From Mya arenaria (lineage: Eukaryota > Mollusca > Bivalvia > Myida > Myidae), in assembly GCF_026914265.1 (NCBI RefSeq), contig NC_069131.1, positions 8,324,001 to 8,388,000 on the forward strand: a stretch of DNA of 64,000 nt, written 5' to 3'. This document shows, piece by piece, positions 61,955 to 64,000 of this stretch. The notes under the pieces are model-generated. The model saw nothing but the letters and a program-made list of their open reading frames with translations. It was not told the origin of the DNA and did no database searches. Both the position numbers and the translations under genes were made by a program. Numbering within the stretch: position 1 is the stretch's first letter; each line of letters begins with the position of its first letter.

Positions 61955-64000
61955 GTAACAGGATAAATAGAATACTAGGTTAGTGCCGTGGATGGAGGAA
62001 GTTTATCTGGCAAGGCGGAGGAATTTATCGGGTGAGCCGAGTATTCTCTATATACTGTGAACAGAAAATGCAAATGGACAACACAAAAAACATTGAAGTA
62101 AATGCAATACAACATTGGACATAGTTCTGTCTACAGATAATGTTCCAAACAGGTAAATAGATCATTGAATATAGTTTCATATTACCAGACTTGTGTTTAA
62201 AGAGACACTCATATTCAAAATCAATACATACACATGTTTAACAATTATTAATTTTGACTGATAAACCTTTAACTACTTACTAAATAATGCATTAATGGAA
62301 AATATTAATTACTGATAAGATTGTAACCGTGTATTTAATTGCAGAAAGCGCAAAAAATAAATAATGATTGGTGAATGTTTAAAGATTTACTGTGGTCTAC
62401 TATAGTCTCCTAAGGTAGAAATAGCGTGTTTTATACTCATTTCTTTCAAATTAAACTCGACATCCTTCATAAGAACCATTGTTTTCGACATTTATTCATC
62501 CTTTTTTGAACATTTAAACAAAATTATTAATTTGGTAAATCTTATCTGGGAGTAAGAGTGTATCTTTAAGTAATTAAGTACGTGATTTAGTTTTCAATAT
62601 ACTTGTATTTTGTATGCATCTTATGAATTGAACTTTTATTCTAGTTATATAGTCTTATATTATGATTACAATCTATGTCTCAACAAAGGGAAATGTGTAG
62701 TGTTCTCTGATATGCTCTGCATGATCTGATAAGCTCCGCCTACCAGCTAGTAGTCAGCGCATAGCATTCTCTCCATTATATTCATGTATTTCAAGAATCA
62801 TAGTTAGTTGTTGTTAAACTGTTGTACAGAATAAACCTATTATACAAATCCCGTTTCGGGTCTGACTTACTCCTTTACATACAAAAGGATCAGTTACTTA
62901 ATATTCTCATTATACATAACACAGAACATTAAAGTGAATGCATATCCAAATGACTTCTCTTAACCTTTTTGACATATATTTTAAATTTAGCAAGGGAAAA
63001 GTAAAAACCAAATTTGTATATCATATGACTTTCTTAAAGGCCCATTGTGTTTTAGTTGACATGTGCCGATTTATCATCGAGTATTTATACAGAAACGACT
63101 ACTCTGTATCCTCATAAAATAATTTCACCCACAGGATAGTAAAAGAAATGCATATATCTCAATAAAAATTAATGTTTAACAGATCCGAAAGCATATTAGA
63201 CATTTAGTGCCTAAATAGCATATAGCGAATGAGAAGTTGAGTCAGTGGTAGACTTTCATAGTTTATACACACTTATTTCAATTTATAAGTAAGAACCTGA
63301 TTTCATATGAAATAAGAATAAGGACAAATATCACAACAAGCAGCTGAGCTTAGTATGCACTATTTTATACTTGTACACGCATTTTAGGTTTAAAATCTGT
63401 AAGTTGCTATTCTTTTGTTGACTGTACATGCAAACAGAGCGACATTTCTTTTAGCAAACCTATTCATTTATTTTTATATATTTTTTACAGTGATAAAATT
63501 ACATTCAATACACAAAATGCCTTAATTCCTTTTTCAGGTTTATTATGTTCATATGATAACAAGACAAAAAGTAAGGCCACATTTATTTTATAACATATGC
63601 TTTAAATAGATTAGTCTGGATGAATATTTGCAATACAGTGTCACATTATTCTAAGCAAACACAGCACCTGTCTCATTACTTTCATTTCTATTTTTTATAT
63701 TCAGTGTTCTCAAACAGAACCAGCTGCTGTTCAAAATAGACGGATCAAATGGCAATTTGGAAAATAAGTGAATTCCTGGTAGCTGGTCAACAAATTTGCT
63801 ACTTCATTCGAAAGTTATTGAGATATATAATCAAAAACACAGTATCGTTTTTGACAAAATCGAGTTTTAAACATGCTTCATTTCATTTTAAGGCTAAATG
63901 CAACAAAACTCAAAGTTTGACAATAGTCTATTCAATACTTTAAATAATGAGAAAGTAAAAAACCATAACAGTCCTTTCTAGTGTTGTTGACTATGTCATA
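61955..64000. other. Intergenic stretch with one MITE
   Basis: About 62197-62575 is another copy of the MITE found twice inside the composite element (shared: CATAAGAACCATTGTTTTCG; end GGGAGTAAGAGTGTATCTTT). No coding exon was supported from there to the window end. Confidence 0.5.

Overview
This is a eukaryotic, intron-rich, AT-rich genomic window, most likely from a bivalve mollusc. That placement is an inference from the gene families (EGF-repeat receptor phosphatases in tandem), the dense load of short inverted-repeat transposons and tRNA-derived SINEs, and the long minisatellites. No taxonomic marker is present. All exon models below were built by hand from reading frame, GT/AG sites and intron phase, using the copies in the window to check each other.

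The core is a tandem family of three plus-strand receptor genes. Gene A (about 105-3094; its 5' end lies outside the window) encodes an EGF-repeat ectodomain, one membrane segment and a short tyrosine-rich tail with no phosphatase. Gene B (22029-36233) is intact: 21 coding exons, 1191 residues, with signal peptide, EGF-repeat ectodomain, membrane segment, an active-looking protein tyrosine phosphatase domain D1 (HCSAGIGRTG, WPD) and a degenerate second domain D2 (HCRDGGSKSG, WNQ). Gene C (39456-57507) has the same exon layout as B but carries at least three lesions: a 1-base frameshift in the EGF exon, a 25-base deletion that removes the catalytic Arg of D1, and a nonsense codon in D2. It is called a pseudogene. 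Two decayed D1 exons at about 8.89 and 9.73 kb, downstream of gene A, suggest that gene A's lineage once had phosphatase domains.

The A and B ectodomain exons are the same length (1338 bp) and nearly identical, while the phosphatase half of B is closest to C. A and B could therefore see the same ligand but signal in opposite ways: A through phosphotyrosine motifs, B through a phosphatase. This is an inference.

Between A and B, on the minus strand (12098-14451), is an unrelated three-exon gene for a 637-residue intracellular protein with a C-terminal trypsin-like fold (His403, Asp442, Ser551). I do not recognise its N-terminal 290 residues.

The rest is intron or intergenic DNA. It holds four long tandem arrays (29-bp unit at 3.35-4.54 kb, 109-bp at 10.46-10.96 kb, 34-bp at 25.9-27.87 kb inside gene B, 31-bp at 59.89-60.88 kb), several MITE families, SINEs, a 3-kb composite inverted-repeat insertion in a gene C intron, and microsatellites.
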